Shown here in pieces: positions 1 to 17,129 of a DNA stretch of 64,000 nucleotides. The notes beneath the pieces were generated by a model that was not told the DNA's origin, searched no databases, and saw only the letters and a program-made list of their open reading frames with translations. The stretch's first letter is position 1. Each line of letters starts with the position of its first letter. Origin of the DNA: Oceanobacter sp045430275 (GTDB lineage: Bacteria; Pseudomonadota; Gammaproteobacteria; Pseudomonadales; Oceanobacteraceae); the NCBI GenBank assembly GCA_045430275.1, contig JAILXU010000016.1, forward strand, positions 11,937-75,936. Direction: 5' to 3'. The position numbers and the translations under genes were made by a program.

Positions 1-89
1 ACTTGGCAGGAAATCATATTATAAAGGCGGTTAACATAATCAGCCGAGTACTTATCACCCCACTTAACACATATAAACTGATATATCAT
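1..89 (-). CDS. Partial glycosyltransferase-like gene (N-terminus only)
   Basis: An ATG at 87-89 overlaps the waaC stop codon in the ATGA arrangement, which suggests translational coupling. The frame stays open for 29 codons and runs off the window edge. The visible N-terminus contains the stretch FICVKWGDKYSADYVNRLY. This resembles the start of a family of bacterial glycosyltransferase-like proteins that open with a VKWG..Y...YVNRL segment (recalled family resemblance, not a search). Its position after waaC fits a role in LPS core or O-antigen assembly. The rest of the gene lies outside the window, so the product is tentative. Confidence 0.55.
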   Translation of the reverse strand, partial: MIYQFICVKWGDKYSADYVNRLYNMISCQ

Positions 90-1111
90 AAAGAGTGCCC
101 TTGCAATTCCATCAATGCATCAAAAACATATTGGGCTGACAAATACTCATAGCAAGGAGGAATATCTTGACGGTTCAATTTAGGGCATTGTTTAAGCCGA
201 CATGGAGAGCACTCATAACTCGACTGTAAATTAGTCACCTGTTTTCCCATAGCCCCTGTTAGCACAACACTGGTACTACCAAAAATAGAGACAGTCGGTA
301 TCCCAATACCAGCAGCCACATGCATTAACCCGGTATCAACGCCCACAGCCCCGGACGAATGAGCAATGATGGAGGATAATTTCCATAAACTGCATTTAGG
401 CAATACCTCTCCCCATCCTGCCTTATCCACTAGCCGCTGAGCTCGATCCTGCTCCTTTGCACTCCCCCAGGGAAGCAAAACTTTTTTGTCAGCTTGTTTA
501 GCAAGTTTCAGCAATTCAACCCAGTATTCTTCTGGCCAATGCTTGGAATCCCAAGTTGTACCATGAAGAAAAACAAGATGATTTTTCCATTGTTCAGGGC
601 ATTCATCCAGAGCATTAATATCAATACCAAAGTCAGCAGCCCCTGACATCGGGTAATTCAGAGCTTGAGAAAATAACTGCCGGGTTTTATCGATGGCATT
701 AGATGCTGATACTGAATAACCAGTTTTATAGAAAAATCGTGTTTCTGAATCCGTTGCACAGTCCGAATCAACACCAACAACAGGTGCCCCCGATAACCAG
801 GCCACGCGTGCAGACTTTATTCGGCCTTGTGCATCAATAACCAGATCATAATCTTGCTCGCGTAACCAACGATAAAAAGACCATTGCTCTTTTAATGTTG
901 CCATAGCCAAGCGTTGCTTTTTCCAACGCAAGCGACCATGCGGAATAACTTGCTGTATTCCAGGGTGTAATCTTGCAATATCTGAAAATGGCTCTTCACA
1001 GAGCCAATCAATGATCAAATCAGGATCTGCCTTTAATGCTTCTGTTACGGCTGGCAAAGTATGAAGAATATCACCTAGTGCTGACATTTTAACGATCAGA
1101 ATTTTTGTCAT
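86..1111 (-). CDS. waaC: LPS heptosyltransferase I
   Basis: The 341-residue protein is a GT9-family enzyme that adds the first L-glycero-D-manno-heptose to Kdo of the LPS inner core at the cytoplasmic face of the inner membrane. The N-terminus MTKILIVKMSALGDILHTLP is the family signature, including the conserved SxLGDxxH segment. A second conserved region, GVDTGLMHVAAGIGIPTVSIFG near residues 255-280, is the ADP-heptose-binding half. The length matches typical WaaC. It lies downstream of chpC with a 47-bp gap and no obvious terminator, so some read-through from the chemosensory operon is possible. WaaF is the main alternative, but the KMSALGDI start favours WaaC. Confidence 0.88.
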   Translation of the reverse strand: MTKILIVKMSALGDILHTLPAVTEALKADPDLIIDWLCEEPFSDIARLHPGIQQVIPHGRLRWKKQRLAMATLKEQWSFYRWLREQDYDLVIDAQGRIKSARVAWLSGAPVVGVDSDCATDSETRFFYKTGYSVSASNAIDKTRQLFSQALNYPMSGAADFGIDINALDECPEQWKNHLVFLHGTTWDSKHWPEEYWVELLKLAKQADKKVLLPWGSAKEQDRAQRLVDKAGWGEVLPKCSLWKLSSIIAHSSGAVGVDTGLMHVAAGIGIPTVSIFGSTSVVLTGAMGKQVTNLQSSYECSPCRLKQCPKLNRQDIPPCYEYLSAQYVFDALMELQGHSL

Positions 1112-1158
1112 TATCTTTACAGTCTTTATCCGTAAAACGATCTGTCCAACAAAGTGTT

Positions 1159-1638
1159 TTACCCAATATATTTGAGCAGTTCTTCTTCAATCTGATCCAC
1201 ATCAGGAATAAAGGCAGACTCCTCTCCATCGACACTCACAGCCATCACATCCAGAGGCCCAGCCCCCATAGCATCTACTTTCTGAATATCCTGAGCATAT
1301 ACTTTTTTCAATTTTGGAATACCTTGTACCAGCAAACCAAAAAAAGGCATGTCGCGATGCTGCCCCACACCATTAATAATGGCAAATCGTGCATTAGGGT
1401 TGGGGGAAGGTGCCAACTTGTCATTCAGAATTTCATAGCACACAACAGGTACTGCGACGCCACGCCAATGAATGCGCCCCAACATCCAGTCAATACTGGA
1501 GTTGGTGGTCAAAAGCTGAGAAAAAGGAATAATTTCCGCCACGGTTACGTTGGGCAAAATTAAGTTTCGATCACGCAAGGGCATCATCAGACAGTCAATC
1601 TGACCTGTCTGTTCAATGGTGGCTGGATTTTGCTTCAT
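1159..1638 (-). CDS. chpC: CheW-like adaptor ChpC
   Basis: The 159-residue protein has a single CheW-like SH3 fold, with core segments such as VTVAEIIPF and the stretch before WRGVAVPVV. In Pseudomonas the second CheW-like protein of the Pil-Chp system is ChpC, which is thought to link extra receptors to ChpA. The gene is last in the pilGHIJK-chpABC order and overlaps chpB by 26 nt, which implies coupled translation. The ribosome binding site is weak, and internal methionines at residues 18-19 are alternative starts. The assignment rests mainly on gene order plus the CheW fold. Confidence 0.8.
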   Translation of the reverse strand: MKQNPATIEQTGQIDCLMMPLRDRNLILPNVTVAEIIPFSQLLTTNSSIDWMLGRIHWRGVAVPVVCYEILNDKLAPSPNPNARFAIINGVGQHRDMPFFGLLVQGIPKLKKVYAQDIQKVDAMGAGPLDVMAVSVDGEESAFIPDVDQIEEELLKYIG

Positions 1639-2683
1639 GATTCATCGTCCAATCATTTTTTAATCGATTGACCAACTGATTGGCCAGCTGAAATGGATCA
1701 CCCCTGAACTTAACTCGCTCGGTCTCAAGGGCACTTTCCGGCATAGAAGAATTAATACAGCTTTCGGGACTTTGCACCCAAACCGGTAAATCAGGTACAT
1801 TCATGGACATAATCGCCTCAGAGCCATCATTACCCATACCACTGAATAAAATAACACCCGATACAAATTGATAATGACCAACAACCGTCTGTATCACTTG
1901 ATCAATGGATGGGCCATACGGCCCTGGCCAATCTTTTTCGGTGGATAAAAGTAGCCCTGCCGATGAAAAAGCAAACTGCTTTTTAATGGGAGCAACCAAT
2001 ACCTGTCCAGCACGAAGAGGTTCATTTTCCTGTAAGGTCACCAAATTGTACGCAGAGTGACGTCCAATCGTCGTTGACAGAGTTTCCTCAAAGCGCTCAT
2101 CTATATGCTGAGCATAGACAAAGGCAATTGGTAATCCTGCTGGTAATGCGTCCAAAAAATCCTTGACGGCTGGCGGCCCTCCCAATGAAGCACCGAGCAC
2201 CCAAACACCAGACGCTGGACGATTCTGAAAATCCATATCAGAAAAAACAGTTGGCAACGGCAAGCGCTGAACCTGCCTGCTGGTACCAATCCGGGCTTCA
2301 TCCAAAGCCCTTATCACAGCCAGTGATTGATCAGATTCTGCTGTATCAGGCATTTTTCGGGCAACTTCGCTCAATTTCTCATACAAGCGCTTTTGCCAAC
2401 GAGGAAAAGAATGTGAGGTCTTTGAAGGTGCCTGTTCAAACCCGAGCAGCACAGGAACTTCACCATCCAATAAACTGTCCAGCCATTCACAGGGTTCAGG
2501 AAGGTCATCCAAAACCACATCAACCAGCCAGACATCCAGACTGCAATCGCTTGCGTCGTACCATTCCATTCGATCAGGATCAGTACAAACAACAACATCA
2601 AACCCCAGGTGCAGCATTGTTGAACTCAACATATGTTGCTGCAAACGATCATCAGCCAAAATGCCAACTTTGGGCAGGGGCAT
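1613..2683 (-). CDS. chpB: CheB-type protein-glutamate methylesterase ChpB
   Basis: The 356-residue protein is the predicted demethylase for the pilus receptor PilJ. The C-terminal half carries the methylesterase triad regions: GASLGG (nucleophile serine, residues about 165-170), AQHID (histidine) and FSGMGNDG (aspartate). The N-terminal ~120 residues look like a receiver domain that keeps DDR near residue 11 and LVDVVLDD near residue 54. That receiver is weakly conserved and its phosphorylation is uncertain. The gene starts one base after the chpA stop codon and overlaps chpC. PilK is the opposing methyltransferase. Confidence 0.87.
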   Translation of the reverse strand: MPLPKVGILADDRLQQHMLSSTMLHLGFDVVVCTDPDRMEWYDASDCSLDVWLVDVVLDDLPEPCEWLDSLLDGEVPVLLGFEQAPSKTSHSFPRWQKRLYEKLSEVARKMPDTAESDQSLAVIRALDEARIGTSRQVQRLPLPTVFSDMDFQNRPASGVWVLGASLGGPPAVKDFLDALPAGLPIAFVYAQHIDERFEETLSTTIGRHSAYNLVTLQENEPLRAGQVLVAPIKKQFAFSSAGLLLSTEKDWPGPYGPSIDQVIQTVVGHYQFVSGVILFSGMGNDGSEAIMSMNVPDLPVWVQSPESCINSSMPESALETERVKFRGDPFQLANQLVNRLKNDWTMNHEAKSSHH

Positions 2684-2684
2684 G

Positions 2685-10645
<7,961 letters not shown>

Positions 10646-10655
<10 letters not shown>

Positions 10656-11530
10656 TCGGTCTCCCGTGTTGTATCGAGTTGCTTCCGAACAAAGGCGGTC
10701 ACCTTGCCGTTACGACAGGGCTGAACCAGCCGATTACGCCAGTCAACAATTTCCCCGGAACCAATCACAAGTATTCCTCCAGGGGCCAGTCTTTCGACAA
10801 GCAAATTCAGAATCTCTTTTCGACGCCATCTACGAAAATAAATCAGCACATTCTGACAATAAATCAGATGCTGAGATCGCAAAGGGAAAGCGCCCAGATT
10901 CAATATATTGACCTGAGTGAAGCAGCAACGCTGTTGAATATTATCCTTGACCCGAATACGGCCTGATTCTGTTAGTTCCACACCAGATTGCTGGTAGGTC
11001 TCAGGTATCCAGGCAAGGGCATTACGAGCGTATTCAGCACTGCGAGCCTTACGCAATACGAAAGTAGAGATGTCCGTTCCGGTAACAGCATAGGTTTCGC
11101 CAGTACCTGTAGCATGCTCGGCCACCATGGCCAAGCTGTAGGTTTCTTCGCCGGAAGAACAACCTACACTCCAGATTTCCAGAGGCTTCCCAGCAGGCAA
11201 TCGCTGAGAAACTTCCTGGCAATGCTGTGCAACAAAATCGAACGCATCGCGATCACGGAAAAAACGGGTTTCCTGTACAGTCAAACGATCAACCAGAGTG
11301 TTCCACTCAATCGCCCCGGCAGGACCAGACACAACCTTGTCAAAGTAGGATGCATAACTGTCACAGCCTATTTCCTTCATACGAAGGCCAAGGCTCGTCT
11401 GCAGGAAAGAGCGCCGCTGTTCCGGCATACTCATTCCCGTCCGTTCTTCCAGTAGCGCCTGCCAACGAAGAAATTGTTCGTCATCCAGCACTGGCAATGT
11501 GCTCATCACAGAATGCATCTGTTGACTCAT
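10646..11530 (-). CDS. pilK: CheR-type methyltransferase PilK
   Basis: The 294-residue protein is predicted to methylate glutamates of the pilus receptor PilJ using S-adenosylmethionine. An N-terminal CheR all-alpha domain is followed by a SAM-binding Rossmann domain with SVGCSSGEETYSLAM, and later LIYCQNVLIYF. The ATG at 11530 is chosen because an upstream in-frame start would need TTG, and because the resulting length is close to Pseudomonas PilK (about 290). The gene overlaps the chpA start by about 10 nt. Confidence 0.9.
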
Positions 11531-11554
11531 ACCAGAACACCACAGCAAGGTTCA

Positions 11555-13612
11555 TTAAAGAACCTGCTGCTGCTCCATCTCCACAACATCTGCTTCAGGC
11601 AGTTTGAAGCCTGCCACAGACTCACGCAGTTTGTTCGCCATTTCGGCCAGGTTACCAATTGATTTCGCCGTTGCTGTAGTACCAGCTGATGTCTGAGAAG
11701 TAATTTCCTGAATTACATTCATCGTATTGGAAATATGACCTGCGGACGAAGCCTGCTGGCGTGCAGCGTTCGAAATATTCTGAATCAACTCCGCCAAACT
11801 CTTCGATACCGTCTCAATTTCTTCCAGAGCAACACCAGCATCCTGTGCCAATCGAGCACCACGCACCACCTCAGTGGTCGTTTGCTCCATCGAGATTACT
11901 GCTTCGTTCGTATCGTTCTGAATCGTTTTAACCAGCGCCTCAATCTGCTTGGTCGCAGCAGCAGAACGTTCCGCCAAGCGCTGTACTTCATCCGCAACTA
12001 CCGCAAAGCCTCGACCGGCGTCACCCGCCATCGATGCCTGAATGGCAGCGTTCAAGGAAAGAATGTTGGTTTGGTCAGCAATATCCGTAATCAGGGAGAT
12101 AATGTCACCAATCTCCTGAGAGGATTCACCCAATCGCTTAATACGCTTTGAGGTTTCCTGGATCTGCTCACGGATATTATCCATGCCATTGATCGTTGCC
12201 TGTACGACTTCAGCCCCTTTGTTTGCGATCGCTACCGATCGCTCCGCAACCGCAGAAGATTCCGATGCGTTGGCTGATACCTGGTCAATCGACACTGCCA
12301 TTTCGTTAATCGCAGCCGATGCACCCGCAATTTCCTGAGCCTGGTGTTCCGATGCCTCAGCAAGATGCATCGCCGTCGCCTGGGTTTCCTGAGCAGCCGA
12401 GGATACCTGTACCGCCGTTTCATTAATTGCCGATACCAACGAGCGCATCTGGTCGATTGCGTAGTTGATCGAGTCAGCAATCGCACCCGTAAAGTCTTCT
12501 GTTACCGTCGCTGAAGCCGTCAGGTCACCATCTGCCAAGTCAGCAATTTCATCCAGCAATCGCAAAATTGCCATCTGGTTTTGCTGGTTTTGATCTTCCG
12601 TCACATTCAAATCACGACGTGTTCCCTGATACGAGGTATAACCAAGAGCAACCAGGAAAATTACAGATAAAACCGCAGAACCATAACCCACGTTTCGATA
12701 AGCATCCCGCTCAGCCGCAGCGGACAAAATGTCTTCACTCAGCTTGGATGTTTGGGTCAACAGAACACGAGAGTTAACAAAGATGCTGTCTGAGGCTTCC
12801 CTTACCTGGAACAGCTCAGGAGAAGTTTCGAGAATTTCATCCACAGAGCCCGATACAAACGCAAACAATTCAGATACTTCTTCCAAAGCGGTCACCGCTT
12901 CTTCATCCGTTACCTGAGAAATATTCATGGCAATGTTGCCTTTGACCATCCCGTTCAATACGCGACCAAACAAGGAAGCATCTCGACCGAATGCATCAGC
13001 GGCCATTACCGCATCATCACCACCTGCCAATACCTTGTTCACCGAGCGTACAATACGTTCAGCCAACCAGGACTGTCTCTGGGCAACAGCCACCTGATCA
13101 GCGGGTGCCCCGTTATCCAGTAGAATTTCTACAATTTCGTCATACTCAACCTGAAGTTGAGGAATGGTTTCAGCCAGTGTTTCGGCAACTTCGTGCAGGG
13201 AAAGGATAATGTCCTGGGAACGAATAATCTGGTCGGCACTCTTATTCACACCTACCCAGATCTGTTGCACGTTGCCCATATTAGGAACCTGTGCAGCTTC
13301 CAGACCCCGTGCATCATCCCCTTTACTCAGAACACCCCAGTGTTCATCAAATCGGTCTCGGGCAACACGCAACTGCTGGAAAGCCTCCCGGTTACCGGAT
13401 GCTGATTCCACCGCGTTGGTTGCAAGTTCCTGGGACAAAACCCGCAATTCACCGGCGTGTTTGATGTATTGTTCATCCCGGCTTTGCAAGTTGTTCGCCC
13501 AGATAGTAATACCTAAGAACGCGACCAGGGATACAAACAGCAATGCTGCCAATACCATGCTCGCGCTATTCCTCAGAACCGCTGACGCGGCATTACCCGA
13601 TTTACCACTCAT
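11555..13612 (-). CDS. pilJ: Type IV pilus methyl-accepting chemoreceptor PilJ
   Basis: The 685-residue inner-membrane receptor senses pilus or surface signals and controls ChpA. An N-terminal membrane helix (VLAALLFVSLVAFLG) precedes a helical periplasmic domain of about 280 residues. A second helix (SAVLSVIFLVALGYTS) leads to a HAMP-like segment and the methyl-accepting signalling domain. The hairpin tip region is conserved (TNILSLNAAIQASMAG, GRGFAVVADEVQRLAERS). ATG 13612 has AAAGGG and GGAG upstream and gives a length close to the Pseudomonas homologue (about 680). An in-frame TTG at 13660 would add 16 residues that include a poly-A stretch. The gene lies between pilI and pilK in the standard order. 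Confidence 0.93.
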   Translation of the reverse strand: MSGKSGNAASAVLRNSASMVLAALLFVSLVAFLGITIWANNLQSRDEQYIKHAGELRVLSQELATNAVESASGNREAFQQLRVARDRFDEHWGVLSKGDDARGLEAAQVPNMGNVQQIWVGVNKSADQIIRSQDIILSLHEVAETLAETIPQLQVEYDEIVEILLDNGAPADQVAVAQRQSWLAERIVRSVNKVLAGGDDAVMAADAFGRDASLFGRVLNGMVKGNIAMNISQVTDEEAVTALEEVSELFAFVSGSVDEILETSPELFQVREASDSIFVNSRVLLTQTSKLSEDILSAAAERDAYRNVGYGSAVLSVIFLVALGYTSYQGTRRDLNVTEDQNQQNQMAILRLLDEIADLADGDLTASATVTEDFTGAIADSINYAIDQMRSLVSAINETAVQVSSAAQETQATAMHLAEASEHQAQEIAGASAAINEMAVSIDQVSANASESSAVAERSVAIANKGAEVVQATINGMDNIREQIQETSKRIKRLGESSQEIGDIISLITDIADQTNILSLNAAIQASMAGDAGRGFAVVADEVQRLAERSAAATKQIEALVKTIQNDTNEAVISMEQTTTEVVRGARLAQDAGVALEEIETVSKSLAELIQNISNAARQQASSAGHISNTMNVIQEITSQTSAGTTATAKSIGNLAEMANKLRESVAGFKLPEADVVEMEQQQVL

Positions 13613-13646
13613 GCCCTTTTCTCCACACTCACTGCTCCAAGACAGC

Positions 13647-13656
13647 TTTTTTTTTT
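13647..13656 (-). repeat. Poly(A)10 tract upstream of pilJ
   Basis: Ten consecutive A residues on the coding strand lie between the pilI stop (13666) and the chosen pilJ ATG (13612). Tracts this long slip easily during replication. From the alternative TTG start the tract would be coding, and slippage would frameshift. Confidence 0.85.
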
Positions 13657-13665
13657 CCAAAGAGT

Positions 13666-14199
13666 TTATGCAACCGATACTGCGATCTGCAGAAACTCCG
13701 GAGAATTCACCAGCTCATCAAATTTGAAAATAGACCAGCGCTTTGAATCCCTGACAAAGCCATGATCAACAAACTTGCTTAATGCTTCCTGATTCTTGGG
13801 AATCACATCCATCGTATCCAGCTGAAACTGCTGCATCCCCATAACCGCATCAACCAAAAGACCGGTTGGAAAGTCACCTTCCTCAACCACCAGAACCCGA
13901 CGTGAACGCCAGTTCGCTTTTGATGTCATGCCGAGCATGCCTGCCAGGTCCATCACAGGAACCAGTCGACCACGAACATTGGCAACGCCCAGCACCCAGC
14001 TTTTAACGCCGGGTACGGTTGTCATCCTGGGAGGTTGAAGAATTTCACTTACCTGCCCCATATCCGCGACAAACTCTTGCCCTCCCATCAAAAAACCAAC
14101 GCCACGCCAATAAGCAACTGCCTCAATCTGTTGAGGCAAATCGGAAGCATTATTGAGGCTACGATCAGCAATACTTTTCAGGAGAGCAAATGGATGCAT
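13666..14199 (-). CDS. pilI: CheW-like coupling protein PilI
   Basis: The 177-residue protein is the adaptor predicted to couple the receptor PilJ to the kinase ChpA. The CheW fold is recognisable from the segments VADMGQVSEIL, WVLGVANVRGRLVPVMDL and VLVVEEGDFPTGLLVDAV. Its length is nearly the same as Pseudomonas PilI. It starts 2 nt after the pilH stop, so the two are probably translated together. Confidence 0.92.
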   Translation of the reverse strand: MHPFALLKSIADRSLNNASDLPQQIEAVAYWRGVGFLMGGQEFVADMGQVSEILQPPRMTTVPGVKSWVLGVANVRGRLVPVMDLAGMLGMTSKANWRSRRVLVVEEGDFPTGLLVDAVMGMQQFQLDTMDVIPKNQEALSKFVDHGFVRDSKRWSIFKFDELVNSPEFLQIAVSVA

Positions 14200-14201
14200 A
14201 C

Positions 14202-14564
14202 TTATTTCATCACCGAATCAATTTCTGATAACAGGATGGCTTCTGCAACAGGCTTGACCAAATAACCACTGGCACCCTGACGCTTGCCCCACACACGATC
14301 CGTTTCCTGATCCTTGGTAGTCACAATAATGACCGGGATATTTTCGGTTTCTGAATCCTTGGTCAACTGTCGGGTTGCCTGAAAACCATTCAGGCCCGGC
14401 ATCACGATGTCCATTAAAACCACATCGGGCTTTTCTTGCTTGGCCAGTGCTACACCATCGGCACCGTTTTCAGCGGCCAGAACTTCATGGCCATTTTTTT
14501 CCAGCATTGTACGAAATACTTCAGTTTCGGTTGGAGAGTCGTCCACCACGAGAATGCGAGCCAT
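14202..14564 (-). CDS. pilH: Response regulator PilH
   Basis: This 120-residue single-domain CheY-like receiver has no output domain. The acidic pocket is in VVDDS (residues 6-10), the phospho-acceptor is D52 in VLMDIVMPGLNG, and the conserved lysine is in YLVKPV. In P. aeruginosa PilH also uses D52; it favours pilus retraction or acts as a phosphate sink. The gene is separated from pilG by 30 nt. Confidence 0.94.
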   Translation of the reverse strand: MARILVVDDSPTETEVFRTMLEKNGHEVLAAENGADGVALAKQEKPDVVLMDIVMPGLNGFQATRQLTKDSETENIPVIIVTTKDQETDRVWGKRQGASGYLVKPVAEAILLSEIDSVMK

Positions 14565-14594
14565 GCTATTACCCCTTAATGCTTCGCTAGCTTG

Positions 14595-14978
14595 CTACTG
14601 TTTTACATATTGCCGGATAGAACCGAGCAGCTCGTCCTTACTGAAAGGCTTGGTCAGATACTCATCCGAACCAACAATACGACCTTTTGCTTTATCAAAA
14701 AGACCGTCTTTACTGGAAAGCATAATGACTGGCGTTGTCTTGAACTTGGAGTTGTTCTTGATCAACGCACAAGTCTGATAGCCATCCAGTCGGGGCATCA
14801 TGATATCCACAAAGATGATATTCGGGTTGGAGTCTGCGATCTTGGCGAGTGCATCAAAGCCATCCGTTGCAGTGATTACTTCGCAGCCCACCTTCTTCAG
14901 CAAGGTTTCGGCCGTACGACGAATTGTTTTACTGTCGTCGATGACCATCACTTTTATGTTTTGAAAATTGTCGTCCAT
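14595..14978 (-). CDS. pilG: Response regulator PilG
   Basis: This 127-residue CheY-like receiver is the first gene of the Pil-Chp operon. It has VIDDSKTIRRTAE at the acidic pocket, phospho-acceptor D58 in FVDIMMPRLDG and the lysine in YLTKPF. In Pseudomonas, PilG promotes pilus extension and raises cAMP. The 192-bp gap to divergent gshB must hold promoters for both directions, but no strong sigma-70 site was convincing. Confidence 0.94.
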   Translation of the reverse strand: MDDNFQNIKVMVIDDSKTIRRTAETLLKKVGCEVITATDGFDALAKIADSNPNIIFVDIMMPRLDGYQTCALIKNNSKFKTTPVIMLSSKDGLFDKAKGRIVGSDEYLTKPFSKDELLGSIRQYVKQ

Positions 14979-15170
14979 AGAAAGGCCTTAACCATCCACT
15001 CTGAATTAACTGCAACGGACCGAGAACGTACGTTGATTCGAGCCGGTTCACTTTTGTATCACACATTAGAGAACCAAGCTAGAACGTTACCGTGTCAATA
15101 CTGTTTCACATGCCCGTATCCCAATCGGGTAGAATGCAGCATATTCCAAGCCGGGTAACGGACACACATC

Positions 15171-16121
15171 ATGAAGTTAAAAATTGGCGTTATTATGGAT
15201 CCCATTGAAGGTATCCATGTTCATAAAGACACAACACTGGCCCTGATGGCTGCTGCCCAGTCTCGCGGATGCGAACTGTACTACATGGAGCAGCAGGATT
15301 TATACATCAATAACGGTCATGCCATGGGATCAATGTGCCCGTTATCCGTTGAGCTGAACCCGGAAAACTGGTTTACCCGGCATGATGCTGAACAGCGCCC
15401 TCTGGCTGACCTCGACATCATTCTGATGCGAAAAGACCCTCCTTTTGACAGCGAATTCATTTACAGCACCTATATTCTGGAATTGGCAGAGAAAGCCGGT
15501 GTTCTGGTAGCAAACAAACCGGCCAGCTTGCGCGATTGCAATGAAAAGGTCTTTGCGACCCACTTCCCTCACCTGATGACACCCACTCTGGTGTCCCGCC
15601 GGGCAGATTTGCTCAAGGCATTCCATCAGGAGCATGGCGATGTCATTTTCAAACCCCTGGATGGCATGGGTGGCTCTTCCATTTTCCGAATCAAGGAAAA
15701 CGACCCCAACCTGAGTGTCATTATTGAAACCCTGACCAACCACGGCCAGCAGCAAATCATGGCACAGCGTTTCATTCCTGACATCACGGATGGCGACAAG
15801 CGCATTCTGATGATCAATGGTGAACCCGTGCCGTACTGCCTTGCCCGAATTCCGGCCAAAGGTGAAACCCGAGGCAACCTGGCGGCTGGCGGTCGAGGAG
15901 AAACGCGCCCTCTATCCGACTCTGATCGCAAAATTGCTGAAGAAATTGGCCCGGTTCTGAAAGAGAAGGGATTGTACTTTGTCGGTCTGGACGTCATTGG
16001 TTCAGGGCTGACAGAAATCAATGTCACCAGCCCCACCTGTGTTCGCGAGATCAGTCGTGATTCCGGTATTGATGTTGCGGGTCAACTCATCGACACCCTG
16101 ATTGCCATTCGCCAGGGATAA
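15171..16121 (+). CDS. gshB: Glutathione synthetase
   Basis: The 316-residue ATP-grasp enzyme joins gamma-glutamylcysteine and glycine to form glutathione in the cytoplasm. Visible family segments are MKLKIGVIMDPIEGIHVHKD at the start, RKDPPFDSEFIYSTY, and the ATP-grasp pieces FKPLDGMGGSSIFR, LMINGEPVPYCLARIP and GLDVIGSGLTEINVTSPT. The length is typical. It diverges from pilG, the same arrangement as in Pseudomonas. A TAGAAT at 15130-15135 could be a -10 box, but the matching -35 is poor. Confidence 0.97.
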   Translation: MKLKIGVIMDPIEGIHVHKDTTLALMAAAQSRGCELYYMEQQDLYINNGHAMGSMCPLSVELNPENWFTRHDAEQRPLADLDIILMRKDPPFDSEFIYSTYILELAEKAGVLVANKPASLRDCNEKVFATHFPHLMTPTLVSRRADLLKAFHQEHGDVIFKPLDGMGGSSIFRIKENDPNLSVIIETLTNHGQQQIMAQRFIPDITDGDKRILMINGEPVPYCLARIPAKGETRGNLAAGGRGETRPLSDSDRKIAEEIGPVLKEKGLYFVGLDVIGSGLTEINVTSPTCVREISRDSGIDVAGQLIDTLIAIRQG

Positions 16122-16244
16122 CCTGAGCACTCCACATCCCTGATTCTGGCCAGTAGACAAACGCAGCGCTACAGGCCAGACTTGCGAAGCTTCCGTCAGC
16201 CGCTGTCTGGCGAATCGGTAACTTTCACATGGATTTATTGCAGC

Positions 16245-17129
16245 ATGACCACCGCTACCGCAAACACCACCAGCACAGATCGGCTGACCTTTGCTCTGTT
16301 CCTGGCGTTGCTTGTCCATGCCATGATCATTCTGGGCGTCAGTTTCACACCGTTTGAACGCCAGAATCTGGCCAAAACCCTCGAAGTCACCCTTGCCAGC
16401 TACAAAAGCAAGGAAGCCCCGAAACAGGCGGATTTTCTGGCCCAGGAAAACCAGGAAGGCAGCGGCACCGAAGACGAAGCCAGAATGCTGACAACCGATG
16501 TTGAAGCACCGTTTCAGGATAACCGCATCAATAAAGCGTCACTGCAGGAACAACTGGCCTCGACCCCCAAGGTGCCCGAAGGCACCCGCACCCAGGTCAC
16601 CACGACACAATCTCGTCCCCAGAAGGTAGAAAGCCAGGACACACCTGCCCCACAACCGACCCTTGATATTCCTGACGGCCCTGAAAAACCCTTGCTGAAA
16701 CGCAGCCTGGAAATGGCCAGCCTGGAAGCCAAAATTGACACCATGCGACAGATGTACGCCAAGCGCCCTCGAATCCAGCGTTTAACGGCCGCATCCACCA
16801 TGAAGGCCAGCGATGCCTATTACGTCAATAACTGGCGACGCAAAATCGAAAAAATGGGGGCGCTGAATTATCCAAAAGAAGCAGAGAACTGTTTCAATGA
16901 TTGCCGCCTTCGCCTGCTGGTTGCTATCAACCCCAATGGCACTATTTACGACCTTCAGATTCTGGAGTCCTCCGGTCGCAAGGTACTGGATGAAGCAGCA
17001 ATGAGAATTGTCCGATTATCCGCCCCCTTTGCGCCCTTTACGGAAGAAATGCGCTCAACCACGGATATTCTTGAAATCATTCGGACGTGGCAATTCAAGG
17101 GCAATCGCTACCTGTCGGACGGTTTCTAA
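16245..17129 (+). CDS. TonB-family energy transducer (TonB3-like)
   Basis: The 294-residue protein has one N-terminal membrane anchor (LTFALFLALLVHAMIILGV), a long polar and proline-containing periplasmic spacer, and a C-terminal TonB domain (YPKEAENCFNDCRLRLLVAINPNG..). ATG 16245 is preferred over an upstream start at 16182. TonB proteins transmit ExbBD energy to outer-membrane receptors, but no exbBD is nearby. In P. aeruginosa the gene in this exact position, between gshB and yqgE, is tonB3, which is needed for twitching motility. That position links it to the adjacent pil-chp genes by inference. The C-terminus has the Cys pair CFNDC, which may form a disulfide. The stop overlaps the yqgE start (TAATG). 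Confidence 0.82.
   Translation: MTTATANTTSTDRLTFALFLALLVHAMIILGVSFTPFERQNLAKTLEVTLASYKSKEAPKQADFLAQENQEGSGTEDEARMLTTDVEAPFQDNRINKASLQEQLASTPKVPEGTRTQVTTTQSRPQKVESQDTPAPQPTLDIPDGPEKPLLKRSLEMASLEAKIDTMRQMYAKRPRIQRLTAASTMKASDAYYVNNWRRKIEKMGALNYPKEAENCFNDCRLRLLVAINPNGTIYDLQILESSGRKVLDEAAMRIVRLSAPFAPFTEEMRSTTDILEIIRTWQFKGNRYLSDGF

Noticed and set aside
13613..13660. N-terminal extension of PilJ from TTG
   Set aside because: It needs a non-ATG start and contains the poly-A run; the shorter form matches the known family length.
15104..15135. gshB promoter TTTCAC/TAGAAT
   Set aside because: The spacer is about 20 bp; only the -10 is plausible.
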